Shown piece by piece: positions 54,596 through 62,833 of a stretch of DNA of 64,000 bases. Made by a program: the position numbers and the translations under genes. Numbering within the stretch: position 1 is the first letter of the stretch; each line of letters opens with the position of its first letter. The notes beneath the pieces were generated by a model. That model worked only from the letters and a program-made list of their open reading frames with translations, searched no databases and was not told where the DNA came from. The stretch comes from Actinacidiphila alni (GTDB lineage Bacteria; Actinomycetota; Actinomycetes; Streptomycetales; Streptomycetaceae): the NCBI RefSeq assembly GCF_900112845.1, contig NZ_FONG01000002.1, forward strand, positions 558,001 to 622,000, given 5' to 3'.

Positions 54596-55393
54596 GTGGC
54601 CGTATGGTCGGGGTTCCACCCCTGTACAGCCCTGGCAGCCGATGTCGGCGGATACGGGCGCAGCGACGATCGCAGGCAGTCCGAGATCCACCACGACCTT
54701 CCCCGTCTGATGTCCCGCGCGGCTGTCGGCGCGGGACTCGACCGGTCGCAGTGGCACATCCAGCCCAAGGGCGACGAAGAACTGGCCGTCTACCCGATGG
54801 ACGGCAGTGAGCCCCGGCTCGTCGACGACTTCGTACGGCACCTGGCGTGGGAACTGCGGGAGTACAACGCCGCCCGCGTACCGGCGCTGCGGATGCGACT
54901 GCGGCTGGCCGTGGATCACGGGCCGGTCGAACTCGCGGCCAACGGGTTCGCCGGCGGGACCGTGGTCGCCGTCTCCCGGCTGCTCGGCTCCGAGCACCTC
55001 TACGAGGCGCTGCGCGTCCACGAGCGGGCCGATCTCGCGGTGCTGCTCTCGGACCACGTCTACCGTTCGACGGTCGGCAGCGGCCACACCACTTTGACGG
55101 CCGCGGACTTCCGCGAGGTCGATGTGCGGATCAAGGAGTACGCGGCTGCCGCGTGGCTCCGGGTGCCGGGGTACGAGCAGGCGTCCGCGGGCCGTTCGCC
55201 GGAATCGCGCGAGCAGGACACGGACACGGACGCGGCGGACCCGGACACGGACGCGGCGGACCCGGAGGAGAACCGGAAGGGTGCCGGGACGGCCGGACAC
55301 CTCTACCGCGCCGCCCGGATGAACGTGAATCACTTCGCGGGCCCGGTGGACCTGCGCGGTGGTGTGGTCGGCTTCGGTGATTCCCGTGACTGA
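54596..55393 (+). CDS. Class III nucleotide-cyclase-fold protein with C-terminal amyloid-type motif
   Basis: This is a 265-residue protein. Residues about 10-175 have the class III adenylyl/guanylyl cyclase fold: first metal Asp D16 (LAADVGGYGR), second Asp D60 (PKGDEELAVYP), and the helix LLGxxxxVxxVSRLL with the catalytic-type Arg R128. The usual transition-state Asn, four residues before this Arg, is Val124, so activity may be changed or lost. After an acidic linker (about 200-222) the protein ends with NHFAGPVDLRGGVVGFG (245-261), a motif shared with the next protein. GTG 54596 follows GAGAGG. The stop overlaps the next gene by 8 bases, so the pair is coupled. Confidence 0.85.
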   Translation: MAVWSGFHPCTALAADVGGYGRSDDRRQSEIHHDLPRLMSRAAVGAGLDRSQWHIQPKGDEELAVYPMDGSEPRLVDDFVRHLAWELREYNAARVPALRMRLRLAVDHGPVELAANGFAGGTVVAVSRLLGSEHLYEALRVHERADLAVLLSDHVYRSTVGSGHTTLTAADFREVDVRIKEYAAAAWLRVPGYEQASAGRSPESREQDTDTDAADPDTDAADPEENRKGAGTAGHLYRAARMNVNHFAGPVDLRGGVVGFGDSRD

Positions 55394-57683
55394 CCCGTCC
55401 GCGTCCGCATCCGCATCCGGGCCTGCGTCCGCGTCTGCGTCTGCGTCCTCGTCCGAGGGCGGAGCGGCCGCGGCCGGCGCCGGGGATTCCCCGATGCCGG
55501 GCGCAGGCGTCCCGTCCGATGCGGAGTCGGCGGCGGAGGGCGCCGCGGCGCCAGGACGTGACCCCGAGGCCGGGGACTCCGATGAACGGCGGCTCCCGGG
55601 CGAGGATCTGTCGGGCAGCGAAGGCGACGACGCGGGTTACTCGGACCTCAACCGCGCATTGGGACAGCAGGTCCACAACCACTTCCACGGGTCGGTCGAC
55701 GCGACCGGGGCGGCCTTCGGATTCGGTGTGCCGCGCGCACCCGGACTGGCGCCGGGCCTGGTGCGCAGCGACGACGTCGTCCAGACCCTGCGGTACTACG
55801 TGTACGCAGAACCGGCGTTCACCGACGCGCACACCACGCTGATGCGCCACCATGTGGTCGTCCTGACGGGCCGGGAGGACACCGGCCGCAGGTCGGGCGC
55901 CTTCGCCCTGCTGCGAGAGGTGACCGGCTCTGTCACCGGCATCCGCAGCCTGTCCCCGGCCGACGCGCTCGCCGCGCTGGCCGCCGGCGGTTCGCTCAAG
56001 GAACGTCAGGCCTACGTGATCCTCGACTACGTCGGCGAGACCAACGCCATGGCCGTGCAGTCCTACGAAATGGGGCGGCTGGCCGAGGAGTTGCGGAAGA
56101 AGCACAGCTACTTGGTGATCACGGCGACCGAGGGCAGTCTGCGCCGGTTCGCCTTCGAGGACTACTGCGCCCCTTGGTGCGCACCCGATCCGCTGGAGGT
56201 GTTCCGCCGCGCCACCGGCGTCGACGTACAGGCGTCGCAGGCGGCACCGGCCGCACCGGCGGCGGAACCCCTCGTGGAACTCCTGGGACGCGTGGCCGAG
56301 CAACGCCGTCCCGCCGATGTCGTCGCGGCGGCGGACGCCTTCCGCGACAGCGGTGCCGAGGCGGCCCTGAAGGTGCTCAGCGGCAGCGAGGCGAAGGCCG
56401 TCGCGGACTGGTTCCGCAGGAGTGACGGGCCGTCGGCGGACGATCTGCTGCCGATGGCCGCGCTGGCCTTTCTGCAGGGGCTGCCCGAGCGCACCTACGA
56501 AGAGCACCTCGCGGGACTGGTGCGGCATGTCCGTGAGTGGGAGCTCAGCGGCGAGTCCGGTCCTGACGACGCCGATCCCGCACCCGCAGCGGCCGGACCA
56601 GGGCGTGCGGTGTTCCTGCGGAGCCGGGCCCAGTGGCGGAGCCGGGCGGCGGACCTGGTGCGGGTCGAGAAGTGGGCGGAGCCCGGACAGAGCGACGAGC
56701 GCAGCGAACGCAGGATGGTCTTCACCTCGGCGGCCGTGCGCGAGCTGGTCATCCGGGAATTGCACGAGCTGTACGGATACGAGTTGTGGTATCCGTTGCG
56801 GCTCTGGCTGCAGAATCTGTCCGAGCTTCGTGACCTCGAGGTGCGGTCCGAGGTGGCGCGCGGTGTCGCGCTGCTCGCCCGGCATGCCCTGGCCGAGGTC
56901 GACGCGTCCATGCTCCAGGTGTGGGCCGCGGGACTGGCCAACCAGCGGGTCACCGCCGCGCTCACCCTGCAGTGCATGGCCGAGGACGACCGGCTGGCAG
57001 GGGCCGCCTACAACGTGGCCGTGGGGTGGGCCGTCAACAAGGGCCAGCCCAGGGCGATCACCATGGCCATGGCCCTCGCCGGAACTCTCGGGTCGCTCTA
57101 CAGACTCGATGTCCTCAACCAGCTGTGGGGCCTCACCGGCCGGGGAGAGCGACTGGCCTTCGCCGCGCGGAACTCCCTCGTGCTTCTGCTGCAGACCGCT
57201 GAGCGGGATCCCGAGCGCGCGCTGTTCACCCTGCGGTATCTGCGGACCTGCCTGGCGACCACCCGCAGGGGATCGTCCGAGCATTCCCGCGCCGTGGCGA
57301 ACGCCTGCCGGGTGCTGGCCGCGGGCCGCCTCGCCGACCAACCCGGCACTCTGGCCGGGGCATTGATCCAGTCCGACCCGCTCGTCGCCCGTCAGATGGG
57401 CATGCTGTGGGCCCAACTGCTGCTGGGACGCAGCAGACGCGATGTCATCGAGGCGCTGTGCGGGACTCTGCTCGCCGTCCGCGATCAGCCGCCGGCCACG
57501 GAGGCGGTGCGTGTCCTCGGCGAGTCGATGCGTGCCGAGCTGACCGGGGCCCAATGGCAGGCGTTGCGGACACGGCTGCCGGCCGCACTGCGGCGCCCCG
57601 GGCTGAACACACCCGGCACCCATCGGCTGGCCCGGATCCTGCTCGGCACGCTGCGCGTGCAGGCGGACCCGCTCGCCCTCTGA
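55386..57683 (+). CDS. Degenerate STAND-like NTPase with helical repeats and N-terminal amyloid-type motif
   Basis: This is a 765-residue protein. A low-complexity Ser/Ala and acidic start (about 1-85) leads to NHFHGSVDATGAAFGFG (98-114), which matches the C-terminus of the preceding cyclase-fold protein as NHFxGxVDxxGxxxGFG. Next comes a P-loop-like sequence GREDTGRRS (162-170), with Arg where Lys is expected, and a Walker B-like VILDYVG near 220. Helical repeats (about 290-760) follow and would bind a trigger or partner. The GTG start with GGTGA overlaps the cyclase gene by 8 bases, so the two are translationally coupled. NTP hydrolysis is doubtful; nucleotide sensing is possible. The family is not recognised. 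Confidence 0.82.
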   Translation: MTDPSASASASGPASASASASSSEGGAAAAGAGDSPMPGAGVPSDAESAAEGAAAPGRDPEAGDSDERRLPGEDLSGSEGDDAGYSDLNRALGQQVHNHFHGSVDATGAAFGFGVPRAPGLAPGLVRSDDVVQTLRYYVYAEPAFTDAHTTLMRHHVVVLTGREDTGRRSGAFALLREVTGSVTGIRSLSPADALAALAAGGSLKERQAYVILDYVGETNAMAVQSYEMGRLAEELRKKHSYLVITATEGSLRRFAFEDYCAPWCAPDPLEVFRRATGVDVQASQAAPAAPAAEPLVELLGRVAEQRRPADVVAAADAFRDSGAEAALKVLSGSEAKAVADWFRRSDGPSADDLLPMAALAFLQGLPERTYEEHLAGLVRHVREWELSGESGPDDADPAPAAAGPGRAVFLRSRAQWRSRAADLVRVEKWAEPGQSDERSERRMVFTSAAVRELVIRELHELYGYELWYPLRLWLQNLSELRDLEVRSEVARGVALLARHALAEVDASMLQVWAAGLANQRVTAALTLQCMAEDDRLAGAAYNVAVGWAVNKGQPRAITMAMALAGTLGSLYRLDVLNQLWGLTGRGERLAFAARNSLVLLLQTAERDPERALFTLRYLRTCLATTRRGSSEHSRAVANACRVLAAGRLADQPGTLAGALIQSDPLVARQMGMLWAQLLLGRSRRDVIEALCGTLLAVRDQPPATEAVRVLGESMRAELTGAQWQALRTRLPAALRRPGLNTPGTHRLARILLGTLRVQADPLAL

Positions 57684-57721
57684 ACCACATCCCATCACCA
57701 CGTACGAGGAGTTCGAAGAAG

Positions 57722-58768
57722 ATGGCCTATCCCGTTGTGTCGGAACACGTACTCGACCCGGTCACAGGACAGCTGTTCAAGCGCCGCCGCCGCGAGAACA
57801 TGCCGCCGCTGCTGCCCGGCACGGTCTACGTCCTGCAGGTCGGCGGCCACTATCGCCAGTACCCCGAGGGCTTGGTGTTCGACCCCGGTCACGACGACGT
57901 ACTGGACGCGTCTTCCGTCAGCCTGGTCGACACCAGGGTGCGGGTCGTCGAGGTCCGGCGGACGTTGCACTCGGTGAGCGAGGCCGACGAGTTCACCATC
58001 GGTGTCTCCTTCTCCTGCCAGGTGACCGATCCGGAACTGGTCGCCCGGCAGGGCGTCGTCGACGTCACCGCCCCGTTGCGCGCCTATCTGGCGGGAGAGG
58101 ACGAACTCCCGCGCACCGCGGCGGAGTTCCGTATCGAAGAGATCAACGCCGTCCGCGAGTCCGTGGCACGGCGGATGACCGCCTACACCACGGTCGCGCC
58201 GCCACGGGTGGCGGGCATGCAGGTGGAATTCGTCGGGACCGAGGTCTACGTGGCCGAGGACCTGCGCGGCTGGGAGCAGACGCTGCGTCAGCAGCGCCGG
58301 GACCAGGAACTGCAGCAGGGCAAACAGGACTTCGAGACACGTCAGACCCAGCAGATGGCCGAACTGCTGTCCCTGGGACCGCTGTACGCCGAAGTCCTGC
58401 ACATGGTGCGTGACGGCGCCGACATGGCCGACGTGGTCAGGCGGATGAACGAGGCCACCGCGCTGGAGCAGTCACGCCGTGCCACGACCGAGGACGCGGC
58501 GGCGACGCACGCCCGCGACATGGAGAAGTCGGTCGTCGACCTGATCCGGGTCCTGCTGGCACGGCCGGACGGGGACGCCGTCTTCTCGGAGGAGCTGATC
58601 GACGTCCTGATCCGGCTCCGGAATCCGGCCGGCGAGAGCGGGCCCGCCTTGACCGCCGGTTCGCCGAAGTCCGGTGCGCGGCCGCAGTCCACGGTCGGTG
58701 AGGGGCGGCGCAAGCCGTACGCCGCCGGGGACGGCTTCGTCAGAGAGGAGGACGACCTTGTCGAATGA
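57722..58768 (+). CDS. SPFH-like protein with coiled-coil region
   Basis: This is a 348-residue protein. Residues about 45-190 resemble an SPFH/band 7 domain (DTRVRVVEVRRTLHSVSEADEFTIGVSFSCQVTDP, VRESVARRMTAYTTVAPP), followed by a Gln-rich coiled coil (about 185-210) and a helical part (about 215-300). The C-terminus is charged. There is no membrane segment. The match to SPFH is partial, so the family is moderate. It has a GAGGAG upstream site and its end overlaps the next gene by 11 bases. Together with the DUF4407 protein it could form a membrane scaffold for the signalling complex encoded in this cluster. Confidence 0.72.
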   Translation: MAYPVVSEHVLDPVTGQLFKRRRRENMPPLLPGTVYVLQVGGHYRQYPEGLVFDPGHDDVLDASSVSLVDTRVRVVEVRRTLHSVSEADEFTIGVSFSCQVTDPELVARQGVVDVTAPLRAYLAGEDELPRTAAEFRIEEINAVRESVARRMTAYTTVAPPRVAGMQVEFVGTEVYVAEDLRGWEQTLRQQRRDQELQQGKQDFETRQTQQMAELLSLGPLYAEVLHMVRDGADMADVVRRMNEATALEQSRRATTEDAAATHARDMEKSVVDLIRVLLARPDGDAVFSEELIDVLIRLRNPAGESGPALTAGSPKSGARPQSTVGEGRRKPYAAGDGFVREEDDLVE

Positions 58769-60104
58769 CACCGCCGTACGGCCGGCACCTGCCGCGACGC
58801 CCCAAGCGGGCCCCCCGCCACGACGGCCGGCCCCGCGCGACCACGGACGGTTGTTGCGCGTTCTGACCGGGGTCGACGAGGAACTGCTCGCCGAAGTACG
58901 CCACGAGCGCAGCAAGTTCACCTCACTCGGGGGCGTCGTGCTCGGTACCGCCGTCGTGGCGGCGTTCTCGATGTGGAACTTCGCCACGGAGGCGCTGGGG
59001 CGAGTGTCGCTCTTCGCGGCGCTGCCCACGGTCATCTGGTTCCTGTTCATCCTCAACCTCGACCGCTGGCTGATCACTCCCGTACCCGGTACGCGGCGCA
59101 GGATCGGGCCGGTCGTCCTTCGGCTGCTGGTGGCCCTGATGCTCGGCGTGATCGTGGCCGAGCCGCTCGTCCTGCGCATCTTCGCCACCGCCATCGAGGA
59201 ACACATAGCCCAAGAGCGTGCCGACGACCTCGACGTACTGCGCGGCAGACTGGAGGTGTGCACGACGGAGACGTCCGGCGCGGGCGGTGCGCTTCCCGCG
59301 AACTGCCCGGGCAGGAAGTACGTGGTGACGTTCGGAGCCACCTCTGCCGCGAAAACCGGACAGCTGAAGACGCTGCGTGCGGATGCCGCCGCTCTGCAGC
59401 AGCGTGTCAACCAGGAAAATCACGATCTGGCCACCCTGGACGCCCAGGTGCGCGACGAATGCCGGCAACTGATTCGCGACGCCGCCAGCGGCCTGCTGGA
59501 GCGCACTTCGGAATGCCAGCGGCTGCGCGCCCAGGAGCGTGATTTCCGCAAAACGCATGCCATCGGTGCCGAGGAGTCACGGTTGGCCGGCATGAACCGG
59601 AACATCTCCGTGCTGGACAACGAGGTGACGGCCGCGCGCGGGAGTTATGAGAAGTCCCGCGCGGCCGCCATCGATCAGCGGCTCGCGAAAGAGCGGGAAC
59701 AGCAGAAGTCCCCCGGCGTCCTGGAGCGCATGCAGGCCCTGGACGATCTGGCCACGGGCAAGGCCGTGCTGTTCTGCGGGATATGGCTGGTCCGAGCCCT
59801 GTTCGTGTTTCTCGACGTCCTCCCGGTCCTGGCGAAATTCCTCGGAGGGGAGAGCACGTACGAGCGGATGCTGACCTCGGAGAGCAACTGCGCCGTCAGG
59901 ATGCACGCCGAACGAGTCCGGCTGGCCGAACTGCGGGCCGCGGCGGACACCGAGATCGCCCAGCACGCCATCAATCAGGAGATCGAGCGGAGCCGGGCGG
60001 AATCCGAGGCCGCCCACAGGGAGGTCGTGGCCCGAACCAACATCCGCACTCGTCAGGCGATCAACGCGCTGGAGGAGGAGCTGCGCCGCGCCTCGGTGCG
60101 CTGA
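58758..60104 (+). CDS. DUF4407-type membrane protein
   Basis: This is a 448-residue protein with membrane helices near about 58-82, 84-103 and 112-136, then a long helical, partly coiled-coil part (about 140-330, extracellular or periplasmic with paired Cys near 172 and 190), another membrane helix (about 340-365) and a charged helical tail. This plan and the opening LLRVLTGVDEELLAEVRHERSKFTSLGGVVL fit DUF4407. The TTG start has GAGAGGAGGA 5 bases upstream and overlaps the preceding gene by 11 bases, so they are coupled. In this cluster it is probably the membrane partner of the SPFH-like protein. No enzymatic motif was seen. Confidence 0.88.
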   Translation: MSNDTAVRPAPAATPQAGPPPRRPAPRDHGRLLRVLTGVDEELLAEVRHERSKFTSLGGVVLGTAVVAAFSMWNFATEALGRVSLFAALPTVIWFLFILNLDRWLITPVPGTRRRIGPVVLRLLVALMLGVIVAEPLVLRIFATAIEEHIAQERADDLDVLRGRLEVCTTETSGAGGALPANCPGRKYVVTFGATSAAKTGQLKTLRADAAALQQRVNQENHDLATLDAQVRDECRQLIRDAASGLLERTSECQRLRAQERDFRKTHAIGAEESRLAGMNRNISVLDNEVTAARGSYEKSRAAAIDQRLAKEREQQKSPGVLERMQALDDLATGKAVLFCGIWLVRALFVFLDVLPVLAKFLGGESTYERMLTSESNCAVRMHAERVRLAELRAAADTEIAQHAINQEIERSRAESEAAHREVVARTNIRTRQAINALEEELRRASVR

Positions 60105-60194
60105 CCGCCGGGAACCGCGGCCGGTCCTGCCGGGCGGCACATGACGTCGCCCGGCAGCCGACGCGCAGGTACGGACCACGCAGAGGGGGATGTG

Positions 60195-60725
60195 ATGACC
60201 GACCGGCACCGGGCACGCAATGGAGCACGTGACGCGGATACCGAACTGCTGAGGGTTCTGACCGCCGAGACCAGGGAGGAACTGTCCAGAGCCGACGGCA
60301 AGGCCGGACTGGTGCTGTCGTGCCTGGGCGCCGCGCTCGCCGCCCTTCTCGGAGTGCTGAGCACCGGAAAGGCCGCGCCGGGGAGCTACTCGTTACTGCC
60401 GCAGGTGCTCTTCTGGTCCGGCTGCGCCTTCTGGGTCGCGGCCCTTCTCCTTCTCGGCCTGGCCATCCTCCCGCGCCCCGGTCGTACCGGACTGTCGACG
60501 GGCCACTACTTCGCCGAGATCGACAGCATCCCGTCGACAGGATCACTGCACGAGACGCTTCGCCGCACCGACTTGAGGGAACGCGATCTCCGCCAGATCC
60601 TGCGCCTGTCCCGGATCGTCGTGATCAAATACCGCTGCGTCCGTTACGGGATGCTCTGCTCTGTGGCCTTCCTCCTCTTCACTGCCACCGGCCTCACTCT
60701 CGGCGTGGCCGGCTGGCCGCGGTGA
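60195..60725 (+). CDS. Pycsar-effector-type (DUF5706) transmembrane protein
   Basis: This is a 176-residue membrane protein. The N-terminal TREELSRADGKAGLVLSCLGAALAALLG combines a charged helix with a first membrane segment (about 37-55), a second segment follows (about 68-92), and a third near the C-terminus (about 150-172) after the helical RQILRLSRIVVIKYRCVRYGM. This order fits the Pycsar effector transmembrane family (DUF5706), whose members depolarise or perforate the membrane when a cyclic nucleotide is made. The gene lies 90 bp after the DUF4407 gene, on the same strand as a cyclase-fold gene six kilobases upstream. AGAGGGGGA precedes the ATG. Membrane toxicity is inferred. Confidence 0.85.
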   Translation: MTDRHRARNGARDADTELLRVLTAETREELSRADGKAGLVLSCLGAALAALLGVLSTGKAAPGSYSLLPQVLFWSGCAFWVAALLLLGLAILPRPGRTGLSTGHYFAEIDSIPSTGSLHETLRRTDLRERDLRQILRLSRIVVIKYRCVRYGMLCSVAFLLFTATGLTLGVAGWPR

Positions 60726-61055
60726 CGGACGCGTCATCCGGGTTCGGGTATCCGCTGGATCACCGTCGGCCGGGACGCTGCCGGCCCGAGGTCCTTCATG
60801 GTCGAGCGGCTCGGCTTCATCACCTGCCGGACGGTGCGCGGACCGGCTTCGAGGGGCCCGAGTTCCGCATTCCAGAGGCGAGCCGCAGCCTCGTCGGCTG
60901 CCACGACGTCCGGCGGCGGCATCTCGGAGCGCATCACCGTTGACTTCGCGGGCGGCGACGGACCGATGCGTCCGTCGTGGGGGGGCGTGGACTTCAACCC
61001 GGGTTGCACCCCTGGGTTGAAGGACTCGGGGCCGCATCGGCGGATGCTCGGAGAC
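60726..61055. other. Intergenic region after the cyclase/effector cluster
   Basis: This 330-bp stretch holds the leader of the next membrane protein gene and a clear inverted repeat near its end. No small gene was convincing. Confidence 0.6.
60992..61022. promoter_or_regulatory. Inverted repeat operator candidate
   Basis: CTTCAACCC (60992-61000) and GGGTTGAAG (61014-61022) form a perfect 9-bp inverted repeat with a 13-base centre, 34 bp before the ATG of the small membrane protein gene. It looks like a TetR- or MerR-type site. No such regulator is next to it in the window. Confidence 0.65.
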
Positions 61056-61598
61056 ATGACAACGACCGACTGGCTCATCGACATCGCCCTCCTCCTCATC
61101 GTGCTCCGCCAACTGCGTGAGGAGCGGCTGACGCCCCGCACCGTCCTGCTCCCGCTCGGCATGATCGCCTGGGCCGCGAGCAACTACCTCACCGACATCC
61201 CGACCGCCGGCAACGACGTACAGCTGGCCGCGGTCTTCGCCGCCACCGGCGTCGCCTTCGGCCTGGCTGGCGGCCTGCTCACCCGCGTCCGGCAGGCGGA
61301 CGGCCACGTACTGATCAAGGCGTCCCGCGGCGCGGCCGCACTCTGGATCGTCAGCATGGGCTTCCGCCTGGGCTTCGCGGTGTGGTCCACGCACCCCTCC
61401 GGCGCCGCGCACCTGACCGGCTTCTCCGCCGCGCACCACATCACCAGCGGCCAGGCGTGGGTCGTCGCGCTGCTGCTGATGGCGGTCGGCGAGGTCGTCG
61501 TACGCCTGGGCACGATCGTCGTCCGCGGCCGGCTGCTCCAGGCACGGGGCGACCGTACGGCGCGGCAGCCGGCCCACCGCCTGGGCGCCTACGTCTGA
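61056..61598 (+). CDS. Small four-helix-type membrane protein
   Basis: This is a 180-residue protein with hydrophobic segments at about 5-20, 28-46, 53-75, 93-112 and 130-155, and a basic C-terminus. It resembles small CcdC/DUF1453-type membrane proteins of unknown function. The ATG at 61056 follows GGAG with fair spacing; the inverted repeat lies just upstream. The gene stands between the Pycsar-effector-type gene and a lipoprotein gene. Its role is unknown. Confidence 0.75.
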   Translation: MTTTDWLIDIALLLIVLRQLREERLTPRTVLLPLGMIAWAASNYLTDIPTAGNDVQLAAVFAATGVAFGLAGGLLTRVRQADGHVLIKASRGAAALWIVSMGFRLGFAVWSTHPSGAAHLTGFSAAHHITSGQAWVVALLLMAVGEVVVRLGTIVVRGRLLQARGDRTARQPAHRLGAYV

Positions 61599-61651
61599 GC
61601 CGCGCAGCGGCTCGCCACCCCCACCCGCGCATGATCCGTACGGAGGTCCCC

Positions 61652-62680
61652 ATGTCCGCGTCGCACCGCACACCGCGCGCCCGCACCCTGTCCCGGCTGG
61701 CCGTCGCCGTCGCCACGGTGGCCCTCGGAGCGGTCGCCTGCTCGTCCGGCGGCGGGCCCGAGACCAGCACGTCGAGCACTACGTCGAGCGGCAGCCCGGG
61801 CCCGCGGGCCACGACGGCGTCGGCCGTCGTCGCGAAGTCCGTCCCGAGCGGTCCTGCCGCCTTCCTCGGGCCGGTGCGCCGTATCCCGGCCAACGGCATC
61901 ACGATCGGCTACCGCCAGTTCGGGTCCGGCCCCGACCTCGTCATGGTCATGGGCGACACCGGCGCCATGAGCGACTGGACGGTCGACCTGCTGAGCCGGC
62001 TTTCCCGGCACTACCGCGTCACGATCTTCGACAACCGCGGCGTCGGCTACACGACCGACGACACCTCGGTCCCCGACACCATCCCGCTCATGGCGGACGA
62101 CACCGTCGCCCTGATCAAGGCGCTCGGCCTGCGGCACCCCGCACTGCTCGGCTGGTCCATGGGCGGCGAGATCGGCCTGACCGTCGCCGCCCTCCACCCG
62201 GGCGCGATCAGCGCACTCGTGAGCACCGGCGGCGACCTCGGCGGCCGCCACGCCGTCAACACACCGCCCGCCGTGGCCAAGGAACTCAACGACCCCAAGA
62301 CCACGGGTCCCCAGATGCTCGACATGCTCTTCCCCGCCGACGCCACCGCCGCCCGCGCCGCCTACATCCACCAACTCGGCCTGATCCCGCCGGAGAAGGT
62401 CAGCGACGCGACACTGCTGCGCCAATACCGGGCCGGCCAGGCCTACAGCTCCTTCGAGGACACCTGGAACGAACTGCCCGCCAGCACCATCCCGATGCTC
62501 ATCACCAACGGCGCCCTCGACAAGGTCACCCCACCCGCGAACGCGAGCATCATCACCCACCGCGCCAAGCACGCCGAACTCGTCATGTTCCCCGACGCCG
62601 GCCACGCCATGCCCGTCCAGGACGCCGCCCGCTTCACCTCCCTGGTGACCCGCTTCACCCAGGCGCCGGGCACCGCATAA
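61652..62680 (+). CDS. Alpha/beta-hydrolase lipoprotein
   Basis: This is a 342-residue extracellular-side hydrolase. It begins with a lipoprotein leader with lipobox LGAVAC (Cys near 31), a Ser/Thr-rich linker (about 32-68) and an alpha/beta-hydrolase domain (about 72-335) with nucleophile S169 in GWSMGG, the acid Asp in NGALDKVTPP and His in DAGHAMP. It probably acts on esters or small substrates at the cell surface. CGGAGG lies 6 bases before ATG 61652; an earlier in-frame ATG at 61631 has no such site. Confidence 0.92.
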   Translation: MSASHRTPRARTLSRLAVAVATVALGAVACSSGGGPETSTSSTTSSGSPGPRATTASAVVAKSVPSGPAAFLGPVRRIPANGITIGYRQFGSGPDLVMVMGDTGAMSDWTVDLLSRLSRHYRVTIFDNRGVGYTTDDTSVPDTIPLMADDTVALIKALGLRHPALLGWSMGGEIGLTVAALHPGAISALVSTGGDLGGRHAVNTPPAVAKELNDPKTTGPQMLDMLFPADATAARAAYIHQLGLIPPEKVSDATLLRQYRAGQAYSSFEDTWNELPASTIPMLITNGALDKVTPPANASIITHRAKHAELVMFPDAGHAMPVQDAARFTSLVTRFTQAPGTA

Positions 62681-62727
62681 CGACCCGGCGTAGCCCGCGG
62701 AGGCCGCCGCGTCGCCCGCGCAAGGCT

Positions 62728-62751
62728 CGTCACGCACAGTGGAGCGTGACG
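62728..62751. terminator. Terminator between convergent genes
   Basis: CGTCACGC (62728-62735) pairs perfectly with GCGTGACG (62744-62751) over an 8-base loop between the hydrolase lipoprotein gene and the convergent NTF2-like gene. Confidence 0.6.
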
Positions 62752-62833
62752 CCGACCCGCCAGGCACCTACGTCAGCAACGTCGAGGAAACAGCGGCTCC
62801 GGCCGGCTGTGTGCCTGGCCGAACCGTGTGTCG

